A DNA stretch of 64,000 nt from Oceanobacillus sp. FSL K6-2867 (GCF_037963145.1 NZ_CP150144.1:4154001-4218000); one strand, 5' to 3'. Shown: positions 45,729 through 55,412, counted from the stretch's first letter. The notes: a model not told the origin generated them from the sequence alone. Translations and numbers: made by a program.

Positions 45729-47210
45729 TTGAAAAATAAAACTTCTATGAAAAAAATATCACCAAAAATTGAAGAGAATAAAGCCTACATGGAAGATCGG
45801 CTGGGAATGGGCCAATCCTTCGATGTAGGGTATCGAGAGTTAATTATCCTGAAACGAAAAATCCAAATTTATTACGTTACCGGCTTATGTGATACATCTG
45901 TTATACAGGAAATGATGGAACAGCTGGTCGATATTAATGATGTGGAAACAAATTACAAAAAGCTCCCTGAAATTATTGAAAACCGAATTGTACATCAACA
46001 GGTTAACCCTGTAAAAACGATGGATGAAGCTGCAGATCAGATTCTTTCAGGTTTAATTACCATCTTTATTGATGGAGAACAATTTGCATTTGTTGTTGAT
46101 GTCAGAAATTATCCTGGAAGAAGTCCAGAAGAACCTGATACGGAGAAGGTCATTCGAGGATCAAGGGATGGATTTACTGAAAACATTATTGAAAATACTG
46201 CGCTTACAAGAAGAAGACTGCGTGACGAACGTCTTCGCAATAAAATGCTAAAAGTTGGAGAGCGCTCGAAGACAGATGTTTGCATTACTTACTTACAAGA
46301 CATTGCAGATGATGATTTGATTGCTTTGGTGAGAGAAAAGATAGATGCGATTGATATTGATGGTATAACAATGGCGGAAAAAACAATCGAGGAATTTATT
46401 ATTGGACAAAATTGGAATGTATTTCCACTTGTCCGATATACAGAAAGACCTGACGTAGCTGCAAGTCATTTACTGGAGGGACATGTAATTATCTTCGTTG
46501 ATACGTCCCCGAGTGCAATCATCCTTCCTACTACTTTTTTTCATCACTTGCAGCATGCAGAAGAGTATAGGCAAGCACCTTCAATTGGCACGTTTATCCG
46601 ATTTATTCGATTTTTAGCTGTGTTTGCTTCCATGTATTTATTGCCAGTTTGGCTGTTATTTGCACTTGATCCAAGCCTGCTGCCAAAGGAACTATCCTTT
46701 ATTGGTCCAAATGAACAGGGAAACATACCAGTAACTATACAAATTGTACTTGCATACATTGGGATAGAATTTCTCCGAATGGCAGCAATTCATACACCGA
46801 CGCCATTATCAACTGCTATGGGATTAATTGCTGCAGTATTAATCGGTCAAATCGCTATTGACGTTGGTTTATTCAGTCCAGAAGTCATTCTTTACGTTTC
46901 TGTCAGTGCAATTGGTGCATATGTTACTCCAAGCTATGAGCTAAGTGTTGCGAATAAAATAATGAATCTGCTTCTCGTTATACTTGTTGGCTGTTTCGGC
47001 ATGCCAGGATTTGTGATTGGAGTTTTAGCACATATATTATTTCTGGCAAATATTAAATCGCTGCGAACACCATACCTATGGCCATTATTGCCATTTAACG
47101 CAAAAGCAATGAGTCATATTCTCTTAAGAAAACCTGTCCCAGATATGTACACCCGACCAAGTATTGTTCATCCAAAGAATAATTACAGACGATCTCACAA
47201 AAAGAACTAA
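45729..47210 (+). CDS. spoVAF: SpoVAF, GerA-family spore protein
   Basis: This 493-residue protein is the same length as B. subtilis SpoVAF. A soluble N-terminal half (YYVTGLCDTSVIQEMMEQL) is followed by five or so membrane helices with the GerA-family segment THTPLSTAMGL-like (IHTPTPLSTAMGLIA). SpoVAF modulates germination together with germinant receptors and SpoVA. The start is TTG 45729, 5 bases after GAGGTGA. It follows spoVAB directly, without the four genes normally in between. Confidence 0.92.
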   Translation: MKNKTSMKKISPKIEENKAYMEDRLGMGQSFDVGYRELIILKRKIQIYYVTGLCDTSVIQEMMEQLVDINDVETNYKKLPEIIENRIVHQQVNPVKTMDEAADQILSGLITIFIDGEQFAFVVDVRNYPGRSPEEPDTEKVIRGSRDGFTENIIENTALTRRRLRDERLRNKMLKVGERSKTDVCITYLQDIADDDLIALVREKIDAIDIDGITMAEKTIEEFIIGQNWNVFPLVRYTERPDVAASHLLEGHVIIFVDTSPSAIILPTTFFHHLQHAEEYRQAPSIGTFIRFIRFLAVFASMYLLPVWLLFALDPSLLPKELSFIGPNEQGNIPVTIQIVLAYIGIEFLRMAAIHTPTPLSTAMGLIAAVLIGQIAIDVGLFSPEVILYVSVSAIGAYVTPSYELSVANKIMNLLLVILVGCFGMPGFVIGVLAHILFLANIKSLRTPYLWPLLPFNAKAMSHILLRKPVPDMYTRPSIVHPKNNYRRSHKKN

Positions 47211-47231
47211 CATTATGTTTAGTTCTTTTTG
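47200..47231 (+). terminator. Terminator of spoVA
   Basis: Arms AAAAAGAACTAA and TTTAGTTCTTTTT enclose CATTATG; the hairpin overlaps the spoVAF stop codon. Confidence 0.85.
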
Positions 47232-47307
47232 TTACTTGCGCTTTTATGTTTCAATATGATAAAGTATTCCTATTATTTCTTACATTAAAAGTGGAGGACT
47301 ACATATT

Positions 47308-48615
47308 ATGATAATTAATCATCATCCGTTTCAAACAAATGAAAACGGGCATCTTGAAATTGGTGGAGTAGATACGATTACACTTGCTGAAAAATATGGT
47401 ACACCACTTTATGTTTACGATGTGTCCATGATTCGCGAAAATGCAAGAAGCTTTGTAAATACATTTAAGGAATTAAATGTACAGGCAAAAGTTGCATATG
47501 CCAGTAAAGCCTTTTCTTCTATTGCTATGCTGCAAGTAGCCAAGCAAGAAGATTTATGTTTAGATGTTATTTCTGAGGGAGAACTATATACAGCTTTACA
47601 AGCGGGATTTCCAACAGAAAGAATCCATATGCATGGAAACAATAAAAGCGCCGAAGAAATAGCAATGGCAATTGAACATAACATCGGTTGCATAGTTATT
47701 GATAACTTCCACGATATTAAGCTCCTGGAGGAACAACTAAATTACCAAAATAAAACAATGGATGTGCTTATGCGGGTAACACCAGGGGTAGAACTTAAAA
47801 CACACGAGTATATCATGACAGGCAATGAGGACTCAAAATTTGGATTTAACCTTCAAAACGGTCAAGCAGAACTAGCTTTTAAACAACTATACAACCACAA
47901 ATCAATTCAACTGAAAGGGCTCCATTGTCACATTGGCTCACAAATCTTTGAAACTGAAGGGTTTCAAGTGGCCGTAGATATCCTATTTAATGAACTGAAT
48001 AAATGGAATGTGGAATATAATTATATACCAGAAGTACTTAATCTAGGAGGCGGCTATGGGATTCGCTATACCAAAGATGATCAACCATTAGGCCACCATG
48101 AATATGTTAAAGTAATGGTACAAGCTGTTCAGAAGCATTCAGAAAGTCTAAATATTCCAACACCAGAAATTTGGATAGAACCAGGCAGATCTATTGTTGG
48201 TAATGCAGGGATTACACTTTACACCCTTGGAGCAGCGAAACATATTCCCGGGGTACGTGAATATGTTTCCGTAGATGGAGGAATGACAGATAATATCAGG
48301 CCTGCATTATATCAAGCAAAATATGAAGCCGTTATCGCCAATAAGCCGAATGAAAAAACAACTAAAAAGGTTTCCATCGCTGGTAAAGCCTGTGAATCGG
48401 GCGATATGTTAATTTGGGATTTACCAGTACCAAATGTAGAACCTGGTGATATTCTGGCCGTGTTTTCTACTGGAGCTTACAGTTATTCTATGGCAAGTCA
48501 TTACAACCGATTCCCGAATGCGGCAGTTGTATTTGTTGAAAATGGTGTTGATAAATTGGTCGTAAAACGGGAAACATATGAGGATGTCGTTAAAAATGAT
48601 TTGTCCTATGAGTGA
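47308..48615 (+). CDS. lysA: Diaminopimelate decarboxylase
   Basis: This 435-residue PLP enzyme makes lysine from meso-diaminopimelate. The PLP lysine is Lys67 in AYASKAFSS, the glycine loop is [11 protein letters not shown], and [10 protein letters not shown] supplies the cross-subunit cysteine. It follows spoVA as in B. subtilis. GTGGAGGAC lies upstream of ATG. No lysine riboswitch is visible in the short leader. Confidence 0.95.
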   Translation: MIINHHPFQTNENGHLEIGGVDTITLAEKYGTPLYVYDVSMIRENARSFVNTFKELNVQAKVAYASKAFSSIAMLQVAKQEDLCLDVISEGELYTALQAGFPTERIHMHGNNKSAEEIAMAIEHNIGCIVIDNFHDIKLLEEQLNYQNKTMDVLMRVTPGVELKTHEYIMTGNEDSKFGFNLQNGQAELAFKQLYNHKSIQLKGLHCHIGSQIFETEGFQVAVDILFNELNKWNVEYNYIPEVLNLGGGYGIRYTKDDQPLGHHEYVKVMVQAVQKHSESLNIPTPEIWIEPGRSIVGNAGITLYTLGAAKHIPGVREYVSVDGGMTDNIRPALYQAKYEAVIANKPNEKTTKKVSIAGKACESGDMLIWDLPVPNVEPGDILAVFSTGAYSYSMASHYNRFPNAAVVFVENGVDKLVVKRETYEDVVKNDLSYE

Positions 48616-48698
48616 GAAGACAGCTATTCTTTCCAATTCAACCAATTAATGATAAAATAGTTTTGGATTTTACTAAATCAATGAGGAGATGTTATTAT

Positions 48699-49136
48699 AT
48701 GTCTAAAAAAGGATATTTTTTATTAGAAAATGGAAATAAAATTGAATTTGAACTTTATCCAAACGAAGCACCTAAAACAGTTGCTAACTTTGAAAAGCTT
48801 GCAAATGATAATTTCTATGACGGTCTTACGTTTCACCGTGTAATTCCGGGCTTTGTAAGCCAAGGCGGTTGCCCGATAGGAAATGGAACAGGATCAGCTG
48901 GTTATACAATCAAATGTGAAACAGAAGGAAACCCACATACACATGTAGAAGGATCCTTATCAATGGCACATGCAGGCAAAGATACAGGGAGCAGTCAATT
49001 TTTTATTGTTCATGAGCCACAACCACATTTGAATGGTGTACATACTGTATTTGGACAAGTAACATCAGGAATCGAACATGCCAAATCCATGCAAAATGGT
49101 GATGTGATGAAAGAAGTTCGAGTAATAAGCGAATAA
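48699..49136 (+). CDS. ppiB: Peptidyl-prolyl cis-trans isomerase (cyclophilin)
   Basis: This 145-residue cytoplasmic cyclophilin speeds proline isomerisation in protein folding. [15 protein letters not shown] holds the catalytic arginine, and [16 protein letters not shown] is the second signature. ATG 48699 is 8 bases after GAGGAGAT; upstream in-frame text overlaps lysA and is not cyclophilin-like. Confidence 0.94.
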   Translation: MSKKGYFLLENGNKIEFELYPNEAPKTVANFEKLANDNFYDGLTFHRVIPGFVSQGGCPIGNGTGSAGYTIKCETEGNPHTHVEGSLSMAHAGKDTGSSQFFIVHEPQPHLNGVHTVFGQVTSGIEHAKSMQNGDVMKEVRVISE

Positions 49137-49169
49137 CATATATAGCGCATTATTATCCAGGAAACTTCC

Positions 49170-49619
49170 ATGAGTCTTTATTTATTTGCATGTCTTATCT
49201 TAATTATTGCACCAATTTGCACACTCATTCATGAGCTTGGTCATGCATGCGGCGCAAAGTTGGCAAAAGCGGATCGAATTAAATTAAATCTGGGAATAGG
49301 TAAAGGACATTGGACAATCGCAATGAACAACCTTGAACTAACGTTGCGTTCTATATATTTTATAGGTGGAGTTACTGAAAGCGAGCGGGAAATACCCTAT
49401 AAAAAATCAGAAATTATTTGGATTACATTTTTTGGCCCTATGTTTAATGGAGTGGCTGCGACGATTATCTATATTATTTATGAAGTGAATCCAAATAGCC
49501 TTTTACAGTTACTATTTTGGTTTAATGTATGGATGGCTGTTGTAAATATGATTCCTTTCAAAATCAAAGGAAAGCAAACAGATGGATTTGCAATTTTAAG
49601 ATTAATCTGCAGAGAATAA
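49170..49619 (+). CDS. Small M50-like membrane metalloprotease
   Basis: This 149-residue protein has the zinc-protease motif HELGH (about residues 21-25) at the end of a first membrane helix, and a second helix pair containing NVWMAVVNMIPFKIKG followed by TDGF, which resembles the NPDG-type third ligand of site-2 proteases. It is shorter than SpoIVFB or RseP. It may be an intact minimal family member that cuts a membrane regulator, or a zinc-binding relative without activity. It sits between ppiB and ribT. Ribosome site (AGGAAA) is weak. Confidence 0.72.
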   Translation: MSLYLFACLILIIAPICTLIHELGHACGAKLAKADRIKLNLGIGKGHWTIAMNNLELTLRSIYFIGGVTESEREIPYKKSEIIWITFFGPMFNGVAATIIYIIYEVNPNSLLQLLFWFNVWMAVVNMIPFKIKGKQTDGFAILRLICRE

Positions 49620-49693
49620 TCTGTCCTGCAATCGTATGTATGATGTGAAAATTGTCAAAGCTTGAAAGTGGAAACTTTTTTTAGTATGTATAT

Positions 49694-49722
49694 TTGACAA
49701 ACACGTTTAATAATGCCATAAA
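49694..49722 (+). promoter_or_regulatory. Candidate sigma-A promoter of ribT
   Basis: Consensus TTGACA, 17 bases, then CATAAA (weak -10). It lies about 85 bases before ribT and no FMN riboswitch is seen between them. Confidence 0.4.
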
Positions 49723-49807
49723 TATAATATAAGTAAGTCTCTAAAACAGTTTTCCATGTTCATAGATCATTTTTTAAGATCAAAGGTTTTATTAATGAGG
49801 GGTAAAT

Positions 49808-50191
49808 ATGTTAATTCGTTATAAGAAAAATCATGAAAAGATTGCAATGGGTTTACTGTCTTTTATGCCAGAAGAGAAAAAAGACGTTAAGAAATTGCAA
49901 CAGACCATTAAAGAATATGAATCCAATAATGACTGGCATCTTCACTTATGGAAAGAGGAAGATGATGTTTTAGGAGCGATTGGAGTTAGGATTGAAAATG
50001 GTATAGATGCAATCGTACAGCATGTTTCAGTCAATCCATCACATCGAAATGCTGGAATTGGGCAAAAAATGGTCAATGAAGTCAATCGTATCTATCAGAA
50101 CAAATATGCTGTTAGTACGACGGATGAAATACAAGATTTTTATAATAAATGTACTTCAACAAAAGACAGTGCAGATGCTTCTGATAGCTAA
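49808..50191 (+). CDS. ribT: RibT-type GNAT acetyltransferase, without other rib genes
   Basis: This 127-residue protein matches B. subtilis RibT from its first residues (MLIRYKKxxEKIAMGLLSFMP) and carries the acetyl-CoA motif SVNPSHRNAGIGQKMV. In B. subtilis ribT ends the riboflavin operon ribDEAHT, at this place between ppiB and scpA. Here ribD, ribE, ribA and ribH are absent and only ribT remains, with its own apparent promoter. Its substrate is unknown. GAGGGGT precedes ATG. Confidence 0.88.
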   Translation: MLIRYKKNHEKIAMGLLSFMPEEKKDVKKLQQTIKEYESNNDWHLHLWKEEDDVLGAIGVRIENGIDAIVQHVSVNPSHRNAGIGQKMVNEVNRIYQNKYAVSTTDEIQDFYNKCTSTKDSADASDS

Positions 50192-50310
50192 GCACAAAGA
50201 AGAAATGACCGATTAGCGGTGTACGAACTGCGCTCCGTACTATGGAATAGTTCGAAGGCTTGAACATTCTTACGTATGAGATAAAGGAAACACGGCGACC
50301 GCAACCATTA

Positions 50311-50352
50311 AGAAAAACCAGCCCCCTTTTTAAAAGGGCTGGTTTTTCTTTT
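50311..50352 (+). terminator. Terminator after ribT
   Basis: Perfect 14-base arms AGAAAAACCAGCCC and GGGCTGGTTTTTCT around an 11-base loop; likely active on both strands. Confidence 0.9.
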
Positions 50353-50485
50353 AAGCTACAAAGTTTTATCTTACATGAACACTTAGCAAAGCTTCGGCTC
50401 TGTTCTAATTTATGATAACCGTACCGTATTAGTAGCCTTCGAAATCATAGTGCTTTACATGCTATATAATTTTTCGGCTATCTAT

Positions 50486-50578
50486 TTAGAACCAAGCACA
50501 ACCGACAATAATCAAGAGAATGAACAATACTACAATTAACGCAAAGCCTCCACCATATCCACCATAACTTTGACTCAT
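50486..50578 (-). CDS. YjcZ-family sporulation peptide
   Basis: This 30-residue gene encodes MSQSYGGYGGGFALIVVLF and then a hydrophobic helix ending GCAWF. The Tyr/Gly-rich head plus one membrane helix is the YjcZ-family pattern, small proteins made late in sporulation. AAGGAGG lies 9 bases before ATG on the minus strand. A candidate sigma-K promoter lies just upstream. It fills part of the 670-base gap between ribT and scpA; the remaining gap holds no other feature I can support. Confidence 0.82.
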   Translation of the reverse strand: MSQSYGGYGGGFALIVVLFILLIIVGCAWF

Positions 50579-50641
50579 AACGAACTTCCTCCTTTTTCTT
50601 CTTTCCAGAAATGTTTTGTGGTAACATTTATCTTACGCTAA

Positions 50642-50669
50642 TAGCTTATGTTGAGAAAAAGAGTGTTGT
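50642..50669 (-). promoter_or_regulatory. Candidate sigma-K promoter of the YjcZ-type gene
   Basis: On the minus strand ACA, 16 bases, then CATAAGCTA matches the sigma-K form mACm - 16 - CATAnnnTA. The -10 is about 48 bases before the ribosome site. Confidence 0.5.
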
Positions 50670-50863
50670 ATGGGCGCATATGCCAAACTGTAAATAACTT
50701 TGCATTGAAAGAAGATTGAAATATACGCTACACGTACTTTTAGCGTGCCTCATAAGAAATTAAAGTTTCATGTTTTTTATTATAATAAAGAAATACTGGA
50801 ACGTTTCAGATGGATTTAATTAGGTCGGGAGACTTAGTTTGTAAAGGAAAGGAATGAACTACT

Positions 50864-51610
50864 TTGAATCAAGCATACGAGGTGAAATTAGATGCATTTG
50901 AAGGTCCGCTTGATTTATTGCTGCATTTAATCAATCAGTATGAAATTGATATATACGACATTCCCATGGCGCAAATTACGAAACAGTACATGGAGTATAT
51001 ACATACCATGCAACAGCTTGAATTAAATATTGCAAGTGAATATCTAGTCATGGCTTCTACTTTAGTAGCGATTAAAAGTCAAATGCTATTACCGAAACAA
51101 GAAATCATTGAAGATAATGAAATCGAGGAATATGCAGAAGATCCGAGAGAAGAACTAATGCAGCGACTGATTGAATACCGGAAGTATAAAGAAGCTGCTG
51201 AGCGACTGAAAGAAAAGGAGATTGAAGCAAATCAAATATTTACAAGACCGCCAACTGCTTTCGATGAATTAGAATTTGAAAAACAGCCGGTCGTGCAAGG
51301 GGATGTCTCTATTTATGATATGCTAGGTGCTTTAGGTAAAATGTTTGAACGAAAGAAGTGGAATAAACCATTAGATACTACAGTACAACGCATGGACATA
51401 CCGATCGAGCAACGAATGAAAGATGTATTGGCTAAAGTAAAGTCAACAAAAGATAGCGGAATAGAATTTGATCAATTATTTCCATATCCATCAAGAGCTC
51501 ATGTGGTAGTTACGTTCATTGCAATTTTAGAGCTTATGAAAGGGAAGGAAGTATACTGCAAACAAACAAAGCATTTCGATAAATTGTATATATATTATTT
51601 GGAGGAATAG
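50864..51610 (+). CDS. scpA: Segregation and condensation protein A
   Basis: This 248-residue kleisin bridges the SMC heads in the chromosome condensation complex. The N-terminal FEGPLDLLLHLINQYEIDIYDI is the family hallmark, and the C-terminal winged helix (HVVVTFIAILELMKGKEV) is intact. The start is TTG 50864, 10 bases after GGAAAGGA. It is followed by scpB after three bases. Confidence 0.95.
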   Translation: MNQAYEVKLDAFEGPLDLLLHLINQYEIDIYDIPMAQITKQYMEYIHTMQQLELNIASEYLVMASTLVAIKSQMLLPKQEIIEDNEIEEYAEDPREELMQRLIEYRKYKEAAERLKEKEIEANQIFTRPPTAFDELEFEKQPVVQGDVSIYDMLGALGKMFERKKWNKPLDTTVQRMDIPIEQRMKDVLAKVKSTKDSGIEFDQLFPYPSRAHVVVTFIAILELMKGKEVYCKQTKHFDKLYIYYLEE

Positions 51611-51613
51611 ATT

Positions 51614-52213
51614 GTGGAAATCGAAGAAATAAAAGCCGTTGTTGAAGGACTGCTTTTTGCAAGCGGTGATGAGGGCATTACGATTAAACAAATATGTAAA
51701 GTTCTTGAAGTGTCAGAATCAGCAGTGAAACATATTATTGAAGAGCTGACATATGATTATGAACGCAAAGATCGTGGTTTAATGATCATGAAATCGCATG
51801 AAGTGCTTCATTTAACAACAAAGCCGGAGCATAGTAATTATTTCAAAAAATTACTCGAATTGCCACAATCGAGCAGAATGTCACAAGCTGCTTTAGAAAC
51901 ATTGGCAATAATCGCTTACCAGCAGCCAATAACGAGAACTGAAATTGATGAAATCAGAGGTGTTAAAAGCGATCGGCCGGTTCAAACACTATTGTCAAGA
52001 TCGTTAGTTGAGGAGGTTGGCCGTAAAGATAGTGTGGGAAGACCAGTTCTATTTGGGACTAGCAAAGATTTTCTTACTTATTTTGGATTAACATCACTTG
52101 GCGAGCTGCCACCACTGCCTGAGCCTACCGAAGACGATAATACGGATAATAACGAGGCTGATTTATTTTTTGAACGATTTAGTGACGAAATCGAAAATAA
52201 CTTTAATGAATAA
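51614..52213 (+). CDS. scpB: Segregation and condensation protein B
   Basis: This 199-residue double winged-helix protein binds ScpA as a dimer in the SMC complex. ALETLAIIAYQQPITRTEID and the VGRPVLFGTSKDFLTYFGL region are family motifs. The start is GTG 51614 with GGAGGAA upstream, inside the scpA end. Confidence 0.95.
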   Translation: MEIEEIKAVVEGLLFASGDEGITIKQICKVLEVSESAVKHIIEELTYDYERKDRGLMIMKSHEVLHLTTKPEHSNYFKKLLELPQSSRMSQAALETLAIIAYQQPITRTEIDEIRGVKSDRPVQTLLSRSLVEEVGRKDSVGRPVLFGTSKDFLTYFGLTSLGELPPLPEPTEDDNTDNNEADLFFERFSDEIENNFNE

Positions 52214-52220
52214 AAATGAT

Positions 52221-52252
52221 ATCCTTGCATGTTAGCATGTAAGGATTTTTTT
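52221..52252 (+). terminator. Terminator of scpAB
   Basis: Arms ATCCTTGCATG and CATGTAAGGAT (one G-T pair), then TTTTTTT. Confidence 0.88.
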
Positions 52253-52378
52253 GTGTTCTTTAATCAACTGGCATAACAACGTGTCCTGTGCATAAAATGT
52301 AAGGACAAACTCTTATTTGCATATGCAATTGAGCCATTCACTTACAGTTGGCGAAGTTTTTTAAGGAGGCATTAATAG

Positions 52379-53479
52379 ATGCGATTTCTAATATTCATCC
52401 TTATTTTCATAGTAATACAACTTGTTTTTCCTATCACCGGACAAGCCGCACCTGTTGTTTCTGCAAATAACGCAATCCTAATAGAACAAAGTACTGGAAG
52501 GGTACTTTATGAAAAAAAAGCACATGAAGAAGCTTCCATAGCAAGTATTACGAAAATCATGACTGCAATTATCGCAATTGAATCCGGAAAAATGGATGAG
52601 ATGGCTACAGCTTCGAGAAGTGCAATCTACACCGAGGGATCATCTATTTATTTGGAGCAAGGTGAGGATATGAAGCTGGAAGATCTCGTATATGGACTTA
52701 TGCTCCGCTCAGGGAACGACGCAGCTGTTACGATTGCGGAACATGTAGGAGGAAGTGAAGAAGGATTTGTTTATATGATGAATGAAAAAGCAAAATGGTT
52801 AGGGATGACAAATACACATTTCGATAACCCTCACGGTCTTGATTCAGAAACCCATTACTCCACAGCATACGATATGGCAATACTTACGCGCTATGCAATG
52901 GAAAACAAAATATTTCAGGAAATAAGCGGTACGGAGACTTATATGGCTGAAAGCAGATCGTATAGCTGGAAAAATAAAAATCGACTGCTCACACAATTTT
53001 ATGAATACTGTACTGGGGGGAAAACAGGTTATACGAAGCAAACCGGTAGAACCTTAGTAACCACTGCTGAAAAAGACGGTATGAAGTTAATTGCGGTGAC
53101 GCTTGATGCACCAGATGATTGGAACGATCATATCTCGATGTTTGAATGGGGGTATGAAAATTATCAGATGGAGCCACTTTCAGACGAAGGACCAATAAAG
53201 TACAGGTTGAATGAAACAAATTTAACGGTGAACGGTTTTGTAGAGGAGGAGATATTCTATCCTTTATCTGTTGAAGAAATAGATGTACTGACTTCGAATA
53301 CGTTTCTGCTTTCAGATTATTTAACGACGAATGAGAACATTATTGGGAAAACCGTTTTTTACTTGGATGATGAGCAGCTGATGGAAACACATATTTTTCA
53401 AAATCGTTTGGAGCCGAACAATCATAATTTCAAACAGTCTTTTACGTCAATTTTGTTACAAATAATTGGACTGAAGTAA
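52379..53479 (+). CDS. dacB: Sporulation D-alanyl-D-alanine carboxypeptidase DacB
   Basis: This 366-residue penicillin-binding protein controls cross-linking in the spore cortex. A signal peptide ends near GQAAP; motifs are ASITKIM (SxxK), SGNDAAV (SxN) and GGKTGYT (KTG). It is followed at once by spmA and spmB, the arrangement of B. subtilis dacB-spmAB. AAGGAGG precedes ATG. Confidence 0.93.
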   Translation: MRFLIFILIFIVIQLVFPITGQAAPVVSANNAILIEQSTGRVLYEKKAHEEASIASITKIMTAIIAIESGKMDEMATASRSAIYTEGSSIYLEQGEDMKLEDLVYGLMLRSGNDAAVTIAEHVGGSEEGFVYMMNEKAKWLGMTNTHFDNPHGLDSETHYSTAYDMAILTRYAMENKIFQEISGTETYMAESRSYSWKNKNRLLTQFYEYCTGGKTGYTKQTGRTLVTTAEKDGMKLIAVTLDAPDDWNDHISMFEWGYENYQMEPLSDEGPIKYRLNETNLTVNGFVEEEIFYPLSVEEIDVLTSNTFLLSDYLTTNENIIGKTVFYLDDEQLMETHIFQNRLEPNNHNFKQSFTSILLQIIGLK

Positions 53480-53480
53480 A

Positions 53481-54065
53481 ATGATCAATATAATTTGGGC
53501 ATGTATGGCAATTGTAGGAATTGTTTTCGCAATGTTTAATGGGACAATGGATGAAGTTAATAAAGCAATCTTTGAAAGTGCAAGTGAGGCAGTAACACTA
53601 GCCATTAGTCTTATCAGCATTCTTGTTTTTTGGCTGGGTATTATGAAAATTGCAGAAAACGCTGGAATCCTAAAAGGGATTGCCAGGGTATTCCGGCCGG
53701 TTATCGTGAAGCTGTTTCCAGATATACCAAAAGATCACCCGGCAATCGGCTATATTGTATCGAATATTACAGCTAATCTATTTGGTTTAGGAAATGCTGC
53801 CACACCACTTGGAATTAAGGCAATGGAGGAAATGAAAAGAATAAGCGGCTCAGAAACTGCGTCGCGTTCAATGATTACCTTTCTTGCATTAAACACCTCT
53901 GGTTTGACACTAGTCCCAACAACTGTAATTGCAATTCGTATGCAATATAATTCTGTTTCGCCAACTGAAATTGTTGGAACTACAATTATTGCGAGTGGAA
54001 TTGCGGTTACCAGCGCTATTTTAATTGATCGTTTTTACCACTATAAAAGTACATGGAGGAAATGA
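53481..54065 (+). CDS. spmA: Spore maturation protein A
   Basis: This 194-residue membrane protein of the nucleoside-recognition (Gate) family is needed for spore core dehydration. FGLGNAATPLGIKAMEEM is the conserved gate motif. It starts one base after dacB ends and stops one base before spmB begins. Confidence 0.93.
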   Translation: MINIIWACMAIVGIVFAMFNGTMDEVNKAIFESASEAVTLAISLISILVFWLGIMKIAENAGILKGIARVFRPVIVKLFPDIPKDHPAIGYIVSNITANLFGLGNAATPLGIKAMEEMKRISGSETASRSMITFLALNTSGLTLVPTTVIAIRMQYNSVSPTEIVGTTIIASGIAVTSAILIDRFYHYKSTWRK

Positions 54066-54066
54066 T

Positions 54067-54597
54067 ATGGAGATCATCACGCTTGTAAGCACCTGGCTTA
54101 TTCCAACCTTTTTACTCATCGTATTATCCGTTGCAGTAATCAAAAGAGTTCCAGCATACGAATTATTTGTAGAAGGAGGTAAGGAAGGTGTCAAAATGGC
54201 ATTTTCTTTGCTTCCTTTTTTGGTAGGTATGATTGTAGCGATTGCAATACTTCGCAGTTCAGGAGCATTGGAAGCATTGATTAACAGCATTACCCCACTG
54301 CTGCAACTGGTCGGCATACCAGCTGATATTATGCCACTTGCGTTAGTACGACCAATCTCTGGCACAGCTGCATTGGGCATGACAACCGAATTGATCGCAA
54401 CACATGGTCCTGACTCGTTTATTGGGCGGTTAGCATCAACAATGCAAGGAAGTACAGATACAACACTCTACATATTAACTGTCTATTTTGGAGCGGTTGG
54501 AATAAAGAAGATGCGTTATGCATTGAAAGTCGGACTGCTGGCAGACCTAATTGCTATACTTTCAACCATCATTATTGTTAAAATAGTATTCGGGTAA
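54067..54597 (+). CDS. spmB: Spore maturation protein B
   Basis: This 176-residue Gate-family membrane protein works with SpmA. VRPISGTAALGMTTELIATHGPD is the conserved region. ATG 54067 has GGAGGAA upstream in the end of spmA; the longer frame back to 54025 only overlaps spmA. A palindromic terminator follows. Confidence 0.93.
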   Translation: MEIITLVSTWLIPTFLLIVLSVAVIKRVPAYELFVEGGKEGVKMAFSLLPFLVGMIVAIAILRSSGALEALINSITPLLQLVGIPADIMPLALVRPISGTAALGMTTELIATHGPDSFIGRLASTMQGSTDTTLYILTVYFGAVGIKKMRYALKVGLLADLIAILSTIIIVKIVFG

Positions 54598-54604
54598 CTA
54601 AAAC

Positions 54605-54637
54605 TAGCGTTAATGGTACCATTAACGCTATTATTAT
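54605..54637 (+). terminator. Terminator of dacB-spmAB
   Basis: TAGCGTTAATGGT and its exact complement form a palindrome, then TTATTATT. Confidence 0.75.
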
Positions 54638-54668
54638 GTAGAAAATAAAGTAGAAGTATGGTGATAAA

Positions 54669-55412
54669 ATGGCAAATCAAAGTGAACGACTACAAAAAGT
54701 AATTGCGCAAAGCGGTATAACCTCTAGAAGAAAAGCAGAACAGCTTATTATAGATGGGAAAGTCCGTGTAAATGGACAGACTGTAACAGAGCTTGGCACA
54801 AAAGTTACAAGTGATGACGAAGTTGAAGTGAACGGTGTTCCGCTGGAAAAAGAATCCCATGTATACTACATGCTATACAAACCAAGAGGAGTTATTTCCA
54901 GCTTGAAGGATGACAAAAATAGGAAAGTTGTAATTGATTTAATGGAGGAAGTGACAGAAAGAGTTTTTCCAATTGGCAGATTGGACTACGATACGTCAGG
55001 CATCCTGCTATTAACAAATGATGGGGAATTTGCTAACCTTTTAATGCATCCGAAGCATGAAATAGACAAGGTCTACGTCGCTAAAATTAAAGGGATTCCT
55101 GATAAAAAAGAACTTGGTAAGCTAAGAAAAGGGATTAAAGCAGATGATGATATTTTAAAAGCAGTGAACTATACGATTTTATCTACGGATAAGAAAAAAA
55201 ACACAATGGTGCTTGAATTAACCTTGCATGAAGGGAAAAATCGTCATATTAGAAGAATGATGGAGCAGTTAGGCTACCCTGTGATGAAATTAAAAAGAGA
55301 AAAATATGGTATGCTTACATTGGATGGATTGCAGCCAGGAGATTATCGTCCATTGACACCGAAAGAAATAAAACAAATCAGAAATCAAGCTTCCAAAATT
55401 GTTAAAGAATAG
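54669..55412 (+). CDS. rluB: 23S rRNA pseudouridine synthase RluB
   Basis: This 247-residue enzyme of the RsuA/RluB class begins with an S4 RNA-binding domain (RLQKVIAQSGITSRRKAEQLI). The catalytic aspartate is in GRLDYDTSGILLLTND. LHEGKNRHIRRMMEQLGYPV is the C-terminal signature. It lies between spmB and resA as ypuL does in B. subtilis. Confidence 0.92.
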   Translation: MANQSERLQKVIAQSGITSRRKAEQLIIDGKVRVNGQTVTELGTKVTSDDEVEVNGVPLEKESHVYYMLYKPRGVISSLKDDKNRKVVIDLMEEVTERVFPIGRLDYDTSGILLLTNDGEFANLLMHPKHEIDKVYVAKIKGIPDKKELGKLRKGIKADDDILKAVNYTILSTDKKKNTMVLELTLHEGKNRHIRRMMEQLGYPVMKLKREKYGMLTLDGLQPGDYRPLTPKEIKQIRNQASKIVKE

